Shown piece by piece: positions 56,747 to 64,000 of a DNA stretch of 64,000 bases. The stretch is from Aphanizomenon flos-aquae FACHB-1287. Its GTDB lineage: Bacteria; Cyanobacteriota; Cyanobacteriia; Cyanobacteriales; Nostocaceae. The notes beneath the pieces are model-generated. The model had not been told where the DNA came from, searched no databases, and saw only the letters and a program-made list of their open reading frames with translations. The DNA lies in the NCBI RefSeq assembly GCF_014698755.1, contig NZ_JACJTO010000007.1:1-64000 (forward strand), given 5' to 3'. The translations under genes and the position numbers were made by a program. The first letter of the stretch is position 1, and the number at the start of each line of letters is the position of its first letter.

Positions 56747-58216
56747 ATGTTCAATAAAAATTATTTCCGCTTGATTTTACTATTTATCTCTATTAATATT
56801 GGTAGTATTCAAGAAATAGCTAAAGCACAAACAGTTACTCCCGAAATTACTACTACCAAACAAGTTTGTCCCGCTCAATTACCAGCAGCTATTAATAATA
56901 TTATTAATCGTCCCCAATTTAGTCGAGGGCGTTGGGGTATTTTAGTTAAACTATTATCATCAGAAAATATTCTTTATAGTCAAGATAGCCAAAAATATTT
57001 TATTCCCGCTTCTAACATGAAGCTATTTACAACAGCAGCAGCATTACAACAATTAGGGGCAGATTTTCGGATTCGTACCTCTATTTATGATGAAGGTAAT
57101 GGTGTTTTGCGTGTAGTAGGTAGGGGAGATCCTAGTTTTAAAAATTCCCAATTAACAATATTAGCAAAACAACTATATCAACAAGGAATTAGACAAATTA
57201 ATCAGTTAATTTTTGATGATAGTTATTTTCAAGGTGAGGTAGTTAATTCCAGTTGGGAATGGGAAGATATACAAGCTGATTATGGTGCACCTATTCACAG
57301 TTTTATTCTCAATGAAAATGCTACTATACTAACTTTTTCCCCCCAAACTATCGGTAAACCATTACAACTAAAATGGACCGAACCAACAGAAGCATATCGG
57401 TGGAAAATTACAAATAATTCTGTCACAACTCAAACAAATGAACCCGGTTTTGTAGAAGTAAATCGTGACTTAAAAGGACAAACTCTGCGAATTAAAGGAC
57501 AATTAGCTGTAAATTCTCAACCAGAAATTATAGGTTTAGCTGTATTTGATCCAATTGCCAATTTTATCAGCCAATTTCGTCAGAATTTAGATAGAGAGGG
57601 AATCACTGTTAAAGAAACTAGAAATAATAATCTTAGTCAAAATAAACAAGAAAAAGAAATAGCCGCAATAGAATCTCCACCTTTATCGGAACTATTGATA
57701 GAGACAAATGTAAATAGTAATAATTTGTATGCTGAGACTTTGCTCAGGAGTTTAGCTATTAAAAAACCAGGAGAAAAAAATCAAAATACCGCTGTTATTG
57801 GCTTAGAAATTATCAGAGAAACTTTGACTCAATTAGGAGTTGAACCAGAAGGTTATATAATTGTAGATGGTTCTGGTTTATCCCGGAAAAATTTAATGAC
57901 TCCAGCCACATTGGTACAACTTTTACAAGGAATTGCTAAATCACCCCAAGCAGAAGTTTTTCGGGCTTCTTTACCTATTTCTGGTATGAAAGGTAGTCTA
58001 AAAAATCGGTTTATTAATACTGCTGCTGCGGGAATTGTGCAAGGAAAAACAGGTTCAATGACAGGAATTTCTGCTTTGTCTGGATATATAAATGCACCTA
58101 ATTATGAGCCGTTGGTTTTTAGTATTATGGTAAACCAATCTACACAACCTGGTAAAGTTATGAGAACAGCAATAGATGAAATTGTAGTTTTATTAGCGCA
58201 GTTGAAGCGATGTTAA
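56747..58216 (+). CDS. dacB: D-alanyl-D-alanine carboxypeptidase (PBP4, S13 family)
   Basis: The ~489-residue protein has a signal peptide (about 1-28, ending AKAQ), the active site SxxK in ASNMKLFTTA, the SxN in SNNLYAE, and the KTG in KTGSMTG. It trims peptidoglycan in the periplasm. A TTG start at 56735 is also open, overlapping dnaB, but ATG 56747 begins the signal peptide directly and leaves 5 bp after dnaB. The gene ends at the heptamer repeats. Confidence 0.9.
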   Translation: MFNKNYFRLILLFISINIGSIQEIAKAQTVTPEITTTKQVCPAQLPAAINNIINRPQFSRGRWGILVKLLSSENILYSQDSQKYFIPASNMKLFTTAAALQQLGADFRIRTSIYDEGNGVLRVVGRGDPSFKNSQLTILAKQLYQQGIRQINQLIFDDSYFQGEVVNSSWEWEDIQADYGAPIHSFILNENATILTFSPQTIGKPLQLKWTEPTEAYRWKITNNSVTTQTNEPGFVEVNRDLKGQTLRIKGQLAVNSQPEIIGLAVFDPIANFISQFRQNLDREGITVKETRNNNLSQNKQEKEIAAIESPPLSELLIETNVNSNNLYAETLLRSLAIKKPGEKNQNTAVIGLEIIRETLTQLGVEPEGYIIVDGSGLSRKNLMTPATLVQLLQGIAKSPQAEVFRASLPISGMKGSLKNRFINTAAAGIVQGKTGSMTGISALSGYINAPNYEPLVFSIMVNQSTQPGKVMRTAIDEIVVLLAQLKRC

Positions 58217-58239
58217 AATAATAAGTAATATAGAAATAT

Positions 58240-58357
58240 AGACAACTGACAATTGACAACTGACAACTGACAACTGACAACTGACAACTGACAACTGACA
58301 ACTGACAACTGACAACTGACAATTGACAACTGACAACTGACAACTGACCATTGACAA
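58240..58357. repeat. TGACAAC heptamer array
   Basis: About 16 TGACAAC units (with a few TGACAAT) fill the intergenic space after dacB. Read on the minus strand it yields the pseudo-protein VVSCQLS repeated, which is not a gene. Confidence 0.92.
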
Positions 58358-58400
58358 CTCTATGAACCTACAGGCATGATTAATCACACCTGTAGATTAA

Positions 58401-58745
58401 CTACTGATTGGATAAATGTTCCAATTGCATCCTCTGTTCCATTTGTCGGAGAAAATAACCCGTCATCATTGCGGATGCTAATAATCCCGCCAGATTATCT
58501 CTGTCTGTTGTAATTTGTACATTAAAATGTTCCGTCGGTATCACCCCCACTAGTCCTTGGACATTTTGGGAAATGATTTGCTTAATTTCGGGGCTGACAG
58601 CTTGGGCGACACGGGCTAAAACTTCAGGAGATTGATGCTGTAAATATTTAAGTAATTGATTTGGGTTTTCCCCAAGATGATCATTCAGAAGTTGATTAGG
58701 GTGTTGCTCAGAGTCGTCATCTAAAAAGTCAGGATCAAACACCAT
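58401..58745 (-). CDS. DUF760 domain-containing protein
   Basis: The 114-residue protein matches DUF760, a family of cyanobacteria and plastids with unknown role. The segments LLKYLQHQSPEVLARVAQAV and DRDNLAGLLASAMMTGYFLR are typical. The start ATG 58745 (MVFDPDFLDD) is preferred over an in-frame TTG two codons upstream. There is no signal peptide. Confidence 0.85.
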   Translation of the reverse strand: MVFDPDFLDDDSEQHPNQLLNDHLGENPNQLLKYLQHQSPEVLARVAQAVSPEIKQIISQNVQGLVGVIPTEHFNVQITTDRDNLAGLLASAMMTGYFLRQMEQRMQLEHLSNQ

Positions 58746-58848
58746 TGGCAATTTATATGAATTTAACTGCTAGTTCTACTTTAAACCATATTACTAGACT
58801 AGCGTATTTTCTACGAGAAATAGGCAAAAGGCAAGGAATAATAGTTTT

Positions 58849-59388
58849 TTAATTTTTAATTGTTTTTTCTAACTCCACTTCTGGTTGTTGTTCTTTTTCA
58901 GGAGTTGTCAGAATTTGCGGAAGTTCTTCAATTTGAAAATACTGATGAAATTTTGGTGTGATTTGCAGGGTAAATGAACGAGAATCACCCTCCCGGCGTT
59001 TGCGGATAAAACCGGATTCTACTAATTCTTGAACGTGCTGATAAGCACCAGAGCCTCGTAGATTAATCAATTCGCTTTGTAATATAGGGTTATGAAGGGC
59101 GATCGCTGCTAATGTCCGTAAAGCACCTACACCAAATTCTACAGGTATCAGAGCTTGAACTAAATCATGAAAATCTGAGCGTAGTTGTAAACTATAACCA
59201 TGTTCAGTTTCTATGACCTCTAAAGCAGTATCTCGACGGGCATAATTTTCCATTAGTTCGATAATTCCCTCTTCTGCTATTAAGCGATCGCACTTCGCAT
59301 ATTCAGCAATCTCGCTGATAGATAAAGGCTTCCCCTTTAAGTAAAGAATCGCTTCTATTTTCGCTGCTATGGGTATATTCTTGAGCAT
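58849..59388 (-). CDS. scpB: Segregation and condensation protein B (ScpB)
   Basis: The 179-residue protein has two winged-helix domains (LSISEIAEYAKCDRLIAEEG and LRTLAAIALHNPILQSELIN). ScpB works with ScpA and SMC in chromosome condensation; scpA is not nearby. The C-terminus has a short charged tail. Start ATG 59388. It lies between DUF760 and ispD on the same strand. Confidence 0.93.
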   Translation of the reverse strand: MLKNIPIAAKIEAILYLKGKPLSISEIAEYAKCDRLIAEEGIIELMENYARRDTALEVIETEHGYSLQLRSDFHDLVQALIPVEFGVGALRTLAAIALHNPILQSELINLRGSGAYQHVQELVESGFIRKRREGDSRSFTLQITPKFHQYFQIEELPQILTTPEKEQQPEVELEKTIKN

Positions 59389-59451
59389 TCAAAAGTTTAA
59401 ACTTGAGTTTGGTTATTGAGAAAACAATTCTCCCCTACTTTCTGATCCCTA

Positions 59452-60132
59452 CTATTCCCTAGAACTAAGTATAAATTCTGCCATTGCTAAATCCTGAGGA
59501 GTGGTAATTTTCAAATTAGTTTCTTCTCCTGGAACTATTCGTACTTCAATACCACATTTTTCAAATAAAGCCGCATCATCAGTTACTTCCCAACCTTGAC
59601 GGATACCTTCATCATGACACTGTTTCAACAATTTGACATCGAACCCTTGGGGAGTTTGAGCAGCCCAAAGTTGTTGACGATCTGGTGTGTTTTTAATTAC
59701 GCCGTTGTCCTTAACCACTTTAATAGTATCTTTAACAGGTACAGCCGCAATTAAGCCAAAACAATCAATAATTGCTTCCGAACAAGCATTTAATAAATTT
59801 GGTGTTGCCAAACAACGAGCACCATCATGAATTAATACCCGTTTCGCATGACTTGGCAATGCTTGTAAACCATTGTAAACTGATTCTTGACGAGTAGAAC
59901 CACCAGAAATTAATTCTATTGTTTTTTTCAGCCTTAAGTCAGCGATAATGGACTTAAAATCGTCCCAATCAGGAGGTTGAGAAACAATTCCTATCCAACT
60001 AATAGAACTTGCGGCTTCTGCTGCTAACAAAGTCCAAGCAATCAAAGGTTTTGAGCGTATCTGTAATAGAAGTTTATTACGGTCAGCACCCATTCTCTTG
60101 CCACTTCCGGCCGCGGGAATTAGTAAATACAC
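59452..60132 (-). CDS. ispD: 2-C-methyl-D-erythritol 4-phosphate cytidylyltransferase IspD
   Basis: This is the third enzyme of the MEP isoprenoid pathway, forming CDP-methylerythritol from CTP. The 226-residue protein has the CTP-binding start LLIPAAGSGKRMGADRNK, VLIHDGARCLATP and EVTDDAALFE. It begins with GTG 60132; no ATG in frame fits the conserved N-terminus. Confidence 0.95.
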   Translation of the reverse strand: MYLLIPAAGSGKRMGADRNKLLLQIRSKPLIAWTLLAAEAASSISWIGIVSQPPDWDDFKSIIADLRLKKTIELISGGSTRQESVYNGLQALPSHAKRVLIHDGARCLATPNLLNACSEAIIDCFGLIAAVPVKDTIKVVKDNGVIKNTPDRQQLWAAQTPQGFDVKLLKQCHDEGIRQGWEVTDDAALFEKCGIEVRIVPGEETNLKITTPQDLAMAEFILSSRE

Positions 60133-60312
60133 AACTTTCCTTAATCTTCAAATAAATAAATTTAAAATGCCTATCAGCAGAACTGTACACAAAAAACGGC
60201 TAATTTTTAGATTTTGGCCAGACTTGCACCCCTACCTCCTAACTCCTAATTTTCAATACCTATATTCTCCTAAAATATAAAACAATAAGCGTTAATAGCG
60301 TTAATAAATATT

Positions 60313-61254
60313 ATGTATGTAGTCGCCCTTGTACCTGGTTCAATTGATAACCAAATTCTTTTTTTTGCCACCCTTGATGATCTGAAGCGTTATTACCCCC
60401 ACGCGCAGATAGATGTGATTGTAGAACCTCGGTCAAAGGCTGCTTACCGAGTCAGCAAGTCAGTTCATGATGTATTAACCTTTGATTACAAAGATCGTAA
60501 TAGTTTAGCTGATTGGAGTAACTTAGTTGGCATGATCCGAGATCGTGAGTATGATATTGCTATTGTTGTCGGACAAAGTTGGTTAATAGGCTTATTGATC
60601 TGGTTAACAGGAATCCCTACACGCATTGGCTATCAAGGACAAGGTGCAGTTTTTCTCACTAACCCCATTACGCCTAAGCTATCTGAATATGTAGCGAAAA
60701 TGTACCATGACTTACTCAAACCTTTAAAAATTGATACTCCTTGTCCAGCATTATCAGTTAATGTGCCTAAAATAGATCTTGAATGGGCGCGAGGAGAACA
60801 GAAACGCTTAGGAGTGAATGAAACAGGTTTTATTCTCATTAATGCTGGTGGAATTACTTTAGATACAACCTATCCCGGAGAAAGTTGGCAACAAATCATT
60901 GTTGCTTGTCAAGAAAAACAACCAGATTTACCTGTTGTTGTCATTAAAGAAGCCAAAAATGAGCCTTTAGTAAGATCGCTTTTAGAGCATTGTCACAATA
61001 TTAAGGTTACTTCCCCCGACGATATTGGCAAATTAACTGCCATGATTGGTGGTGCTAGTTTAATGTTGTCTGTGGAAAATAGCCTCCTTCAATTGAGTAT
61101 AGCTGTAGAAACATATACTATTGCTCTCCTAAATTGTACGGAGGCAGAAAAGTTATTACCGACAAGTGATAAAGTCTTAACTATTACTTCAAATACTGGA
61201 AAGGTAGCAGATATTTCACCACAAACAGTATTAGAAAAAATCTGGGGAGGCTGA
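60313..61254 (+). CDS. Glycosyltransferase family 9-like protein
   Basis: The 313-residue protein resembles ADP-heptose:LPS heptosyltransferases (GT9): VALVPGSIDNQILFFATLDDL at the start, and the nucleotide-binding half with NAGGITLDTTYPGESWQQII. GT9 proteins in cyanobacteria lack known heptose partners, so the substrate is unsure. The sugar acceptor would be a surface polysaccharide. Start ATG 60313. Confidence 0.87.
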   Translation: MYVVALVPGSIDNQILFFATLDDLKRYYPHAQIDVIVEPRSKAAYRVSKSVHDVLTFDYKDRNSLADWSNLVGMIRDREYDIAIVVGQSWLIGLLIWLTGIPTRIGYQGQGAVFLTNPITPKLSEYVAKMYHDLLKPLKIDTPCPALSVNVPKIDLEWARGEQKRLGVNETGFILINAGGITLDTTYPGESWQQIIVACQEKQPDLPVVVIKEAKNEPLVRSLLEHCHNIKVTSPDDIGKLTAMIGGASLMLSVENSLLQLSIAVETYTIALLNCTEAEKLLPTSDKVLTITSNTGKVADISPQTVLEKIWGG

Positions 61255-61266
61255 GTATCAATTGTA

Positions 61267-61305
61267 GATTTTGGATTTTAGATTTTAGATTCAAAATCCA
61301 AAATC
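61267..61305. terminator. Hairpin downstream of the GT9 gene
   Basis: GATTTTGGATTTT pairs with AAAATCCAAAATC (13 bp) across a 13-base loop, a strong stem. It starts 13 bp after the GT9 stop codon. The opposite gene (61380-61868) also ends near here, so the hairpin could serve both. There is no strong U-run. Confidence 0.6.
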
Positions 61306-61379
61306 ATCCAGTATAATTCAGGAATAAAAAGTCAGTAATTTCACTTTTAAAAGTATGATCTTTTTGTTCCCTATTCCCT

Positions 61380-61868
61380 TTAAGAATTGCTTTTTTCAAT
61401 CATGTCAAAGAAAGCATCATCTAATTCATAACCCATAATTTGGGCTAGGGATTTGAGTCTAGAGGGACTAGCAATATTTTGTTTTTGCAACCAATCACTT
61501 AAAATAAAGATCTTATGCATCAAAAATATTTCTAAGGCTTCGGGATTATATTGGACACCTTCTTTAGAACTAAACTGATGAGGTATTAACATAGCTGCGT
61601 ACCGAGCTAATTCTCCCGCTTTCCAGTCTAGTAAAAAAGGCAACCAGGGATATTTACTATCAAGACGTATGAACCAGAGTCTTACTTCTGGAATTTCCGA
61701 TAGTTCTCGTGGGTCATTTGCTTCCCGTTCATAATTAATTTCTAGTCGCAGTTGCTGTTCATGGGAGGAAATGCTTCCTTCTTGTAGCAGTGGTTCAATC
61801 ACCATTAAGGCTGGTGATATATCTAAACTATAAATAAAGTCGTTGTTGAGGGTGATTGTGATTGTCAT
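61380..61868 (-). CDS. crr6: CRR6-like NdhI maturation factor
   Basis: The 162-residue protein contains DPRELSEIPEVRLWFIRLDS and YPWLPFLLDWKAGELARYAA, which match the CRR6 family. In cyanobacteria and plants CRR6 helps assemble NdhI into the NDH-1 complex. There are no cofactor motifs. Start ATG 61868. The assignment is from the family's typical segments; other members of the same conserved family are mostly called hypothetical. Confidence 0.75.
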   Translation of the reverse strand: MTITITLNNDFIYSLDISPALMVIEPLLQEGSISSHEQQLRLEINYEREANDPRELSEIPEVRLWFIRLDSKYPWLPFLLDWKAGELARYAAMLIPHQFSSKEGVQYNPEALEIFLMHKIFILSDWLQKQNIASPSRLKSLAQIMGYELDDAFFDMIEKSNS

Positions 61869-62092
61869 GGACTATTGGCTGCTTACTTACTCAACAGTGT
61901 TGAGAATTAACAGTAGCAGTTTTTTAAACTCTTTAGGTAGATATTTACAAGAATTTTAAGATAAAGTTGTAATGACTTTGTTATAAGCATGGGAGATATA
62001 AAAATTTTCTTGAATTTGAAGAGCAGCAAGTTTTACGGTAAGGATATTTTGATTTGATTTGTCACTGATTCCTGAAATTCATAAACCGAAAT

Positions 62093-62539
62093 ATGTACAA
62101 GCAAGCGAGTTATAGTAAGCCTATTCGTTCCTTACAAGATGCTTTAGATAGGTGTCAAAATTTAGGAATGCGTGTCAGTCGTCAGCGGCGCTTTGTTTTG
62201 GAGTTGCTTTGGCAAGTAAAGGAACATCTTTCTGCTAGAGAGATTTATGATCGTCTTAATCAGAAAGGAAAAGTGATTGGACATACTTCAGTTTATCAAA
62301 ATTTAGAAGCTTTATCTAGTCAAAGTATTATTGAGTGTATTGAACATGGTGATGGACGATTATACGGAAATAATAGTGATTCCCATAGTCATGTTAACTG
62401 TATAGATACAAATCAAATTTTAGATGTGCATATAGAATTACCTGAGGATTTGTTGCGTCAAGTGGAAGCGCAAACGGGGATAAAGATTTCTGAATATAGT
62501 ATTAATTTTTATGGTTATCGTCATAAACCAAGTGATTAA
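62093..62539 (+). CDS. Fur family transcriptional regulator
   Basis: The 148-residue protein has a winged helix (LGMRVSRQRRFVLELLWQVK...GHTSVYQNLEAL) and a metal-binding C-terminus with HSHVNC and DVHIELPED. It lacks the CxxC pair of Fur and Zur, as does the cyanobacterial PerR-like FurC, but the exact class cannot be decided here. It lies upstream of a DUF3685 response regulator in the same direction. Start ATG 62093. Confidence 0.82.
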   Translation: MYKQASYSKPIRSLQDALDRCQNLGMRVSRQRRFVLELLWQVKEHLSAREIYDRLNQKGKVIGHTSVYQNLEALSSQSIIECIEHGDGRLYGNNSDSHSHVNCIDTNQILDVHIELPEDLLRQVEAQTGIKISEYSINFYGYRHKPSD

Positions 62540-62592
62540 GACTGCAAAATTAAAAATAACCTAAAAAATTAGGAATTAACTCTCTTGTAAAA

Positions 62593-64000
62593 ATGAGCGA
62601 TCGCCTTTTACAATTTTTATTAATTGATCCAGATCCAATTTTTCGGTTGGGACTGAAAGTAACCCTGGAAGCTATTCCTAATTTACAGGTAATAGCAGAC
62701 GTGCCCACAGCAACCGCTGCTTTACAGGTTTTAGGGGAAATGGTGGTAGGAAATGATCAGCCAATTCAATTAATTATCTTAGAATTGGATTATGAGCAAC
62801 TGGGATTAAAATTCTGTGGACAATTAAAAGCTTTATATCCCCACATACCTATATTACTTTTGAGTTCCAAATCTCAACCGGAACTGCTCATAGCTGCAAA
62901 AGCAGCAGGAATAAATGGTTATTGTTCTAAAGGTATATCAATTTCTGAATTAGTCCCCATTCTTCAAGAAGTAGCTAATGGTGGTTATTATTGGGTTACA
63001 GATTTGGTAATTGTCAATGCTTCTTTACCGTTTTTTAAGTTGCGAAATAATTTACAAATTTCAGGTATTAATGATATTGATCAGGCTCTTTATCAAGTCA
63101 CAAAACAATTACAATTACCGGGAATAACCCTATTGAGTAAAGCAATTTTAGCCGGACAACGACGGGAACTTTTAGCATCTCGTTGGATTGTTAATCACCT
63201 ATTAACACTACCGAAAGAAAGACAAAAACCATCACCAGAAAATAAATTATCATCCGTAAATACTTCTCCCAATCAGGCTATTATCAAATCAGATACACAA
63301 CCATTAATAAATAAATCTCCTTTAGTTAGTTCTCAACAATTGCAATCAGAATTATTGATTTTATGTTTAAATAAACTACAATTTCCTTTAGATAATTTGA
63401 CTAATACACCTTTAGAAATTGATATTTTGCAAGAAAATAAAAAGCGAGAGTTACTTTATATTATTCTGCGGAAATTTTTTCAGCAGTTGGAAGAAATCCG
63501 CGCTTTCAATTTTGATAAAAATCAGTTATTCAATTTACAAAGTCAGATTTTACTAGATTTATGGCAATTTACTATTACGGAGTTTTTTGGTAATTATTCT
63601 CGGATTATTTTAGATAAACAAGAAATCAGTTTAGTTAAATTTTTATTAGATAAAACCACAGATTTACAAACAGAAATCATCAATAAAGTTCCGTTGTTAT
63701 TTGAATTATTGTCTCATTTACTATTACTAACAGATTTATATATTGATAATATTTCCTATCCAGTAGGAACTAAAGAATCTGAATCTCAAGCATTATTAAT
63801 TTTAGAAAATTTATTGATTGATATGGCTAATGCTGTAATTCAACCATTACTAAATAATTTAGCAGACGAGGAAAGCATTAAACAAAATTTTTATCATCGA
63901 CAAATGATCTCTACTAGAGAAATTGAGAAATTTAGAAATAACTTATCTTGGAAATACCAATTACGTCAATATGTAACTGAAGCGCAAACAATTTTTGAAA
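62593..64000 (+). CDS. Response regulator receiver-DUF3685 protein (partial)
   Basis: The frame begins ATGAGCGATCGC at 62593, with a HIP1-like site inside, and is open to the window edge (469 codons). The N-terminus reads RLLQFLLIDPDPIFRLGLKV, like a response-regulator receiver domain with the acidic pair, then ILLLSSKSQPE and GYCSKG. The rest matches DUF3685 (for example STREIEKFRNNLSWKYQLRQ), a family found only in cyanobacteria. The stop lies outside. It is 54 bp after the Fur-family gene, so the two may be one operon. Confidence 0.82.
   Translation, partial: MSDRLLQFLLIDPDPIFRLGLKVTLEAIPNLQVIADVPTATAALQVLGEMVVGNDQPIQLIILELDYEQLGLKFCGQLKALYPHIPILLLSSKSQPELLIAAKAAGINGYCSKGISISELVPILQEVANGGYYWVTDLVIVNASLPFFKLRNNLQISGINDIDQALYQVTKQLQLPGITLLSKAILAGQRRELLASRWIVNHLLTLPKERQKPSPENKLSSVNTSPNQAIIKSDTQPLINKSPLVSSQQLQSELLILCLNKLQFPLDNLTNTPLEIDILQENKKRELLYIILRKFFQQLEEIRAFNFDKNQLFNLQSQILLDLWQFTITEFFGNYSRIILDKQEISLVKFLLDKTTDLQTEIINKVPLLFELLSHLLLLTDLYIDNISYPVGTKESESQALLILENLLIDMANAVIQPLLNNLADEESIKQNFYHRQMISTREIEKFRNNLSWKYQLRQYVTEAQTIFE

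Noticed and set aside
58158-58387. Frames reading VVSCQLS repeats
   Set aside because: They are translations of the TGACAAC heptamer array.

Overview
The window is chromosomal DNA of a cyanobacterium, most likely a filamentous, heterocyst-forming member of the Nostocales. The evidence is an oxygenic-photosynthesis gene set (psbU, btpA, a CRR6-like NdhI maturation factor, the carboxysome shell gene ccmP, a flavodiiron pair), many GCGATCGC (HIP1) octamers, AT-rich DNA and abundant heptamer repeats of the STRR type (TTGGTGA, ATTACCC, TGACAAC units). The genus is not settled from sequence alone. I see no tRNA, rRNA or CRISPR array.

Layout. 0-6 kb: the tail of an IS element (possibly IS630-like) abuts a truncated glycoside-hydrolase-like gene, followed by a Uma2-family nuclease gene set between two copies of the 3' end of a DUF512 radical-SAM gene, then uppP. 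6-9.3 kb: DUF3120, psbU, nadB. 9.3-15.6 kb, minus strand: a compact chaperone-usher-type surface-fibre locus (ECF-like sigma factor, two spore-coat-U-like subunits, PapD-like chaperone, divergent usher) with stem-loops between the genes and a one-base frameshift in the second subunit. 15.9-25 kb: VKOR-thioredoxin fusion, btpA, rimO, a DEAD-box helicase, a sugar-ABC permease, a PsiE-like protein and a nuclease-TPR fusion. 25-36.9 kb: a TonB-like protein with a 17-residue repeat tract, a coiled-coil protein, 2-Cys peroxiredoxin, an SDR epimerase, a copper P-type ATPase, TM2 and CPBP proteins, and a BlaI/M56 sensor pair. 37-40 kb: modA and a fused modBC, both preceded by a TACCAA-N5-TTGGTA-type palindrome. 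40-45.1 kb: an accessory, defence-like patch (gene fragments, IS605-like end, a restriction-like nuclease, a NrdG-like activase, a Septu-type PtuA/PtuB pair, a VapBC-type pair). 45.1-64 kb: pentapeptide-repeat protein, ccmP, an acyltransferase, the flv3-flv1 pair, DUF445, menG, rplI-dnaB-dacB, DUF760, scpB, ispD, GT9, CRR6, a Fur-family regulator and a DUF3685 response regulator that runs off the right edge.

The genes are mostly single housekeeping units. The functional groups are the fibre locus, the molybdate uptake pair, the Septu-like defence pair, the toxin-antitoxin pair, the flavodiiron pair and the BlaI/M56 pair. A roughly 110-bp MITE-like element with a GC-rich central palindrome recurs between genes and may have entered the end of at least one reading frame. 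The best candidates for something new are the sigma-linked chaperone-usher locus, the Septu-like patch with its neighbours, and the conserved mod operator.
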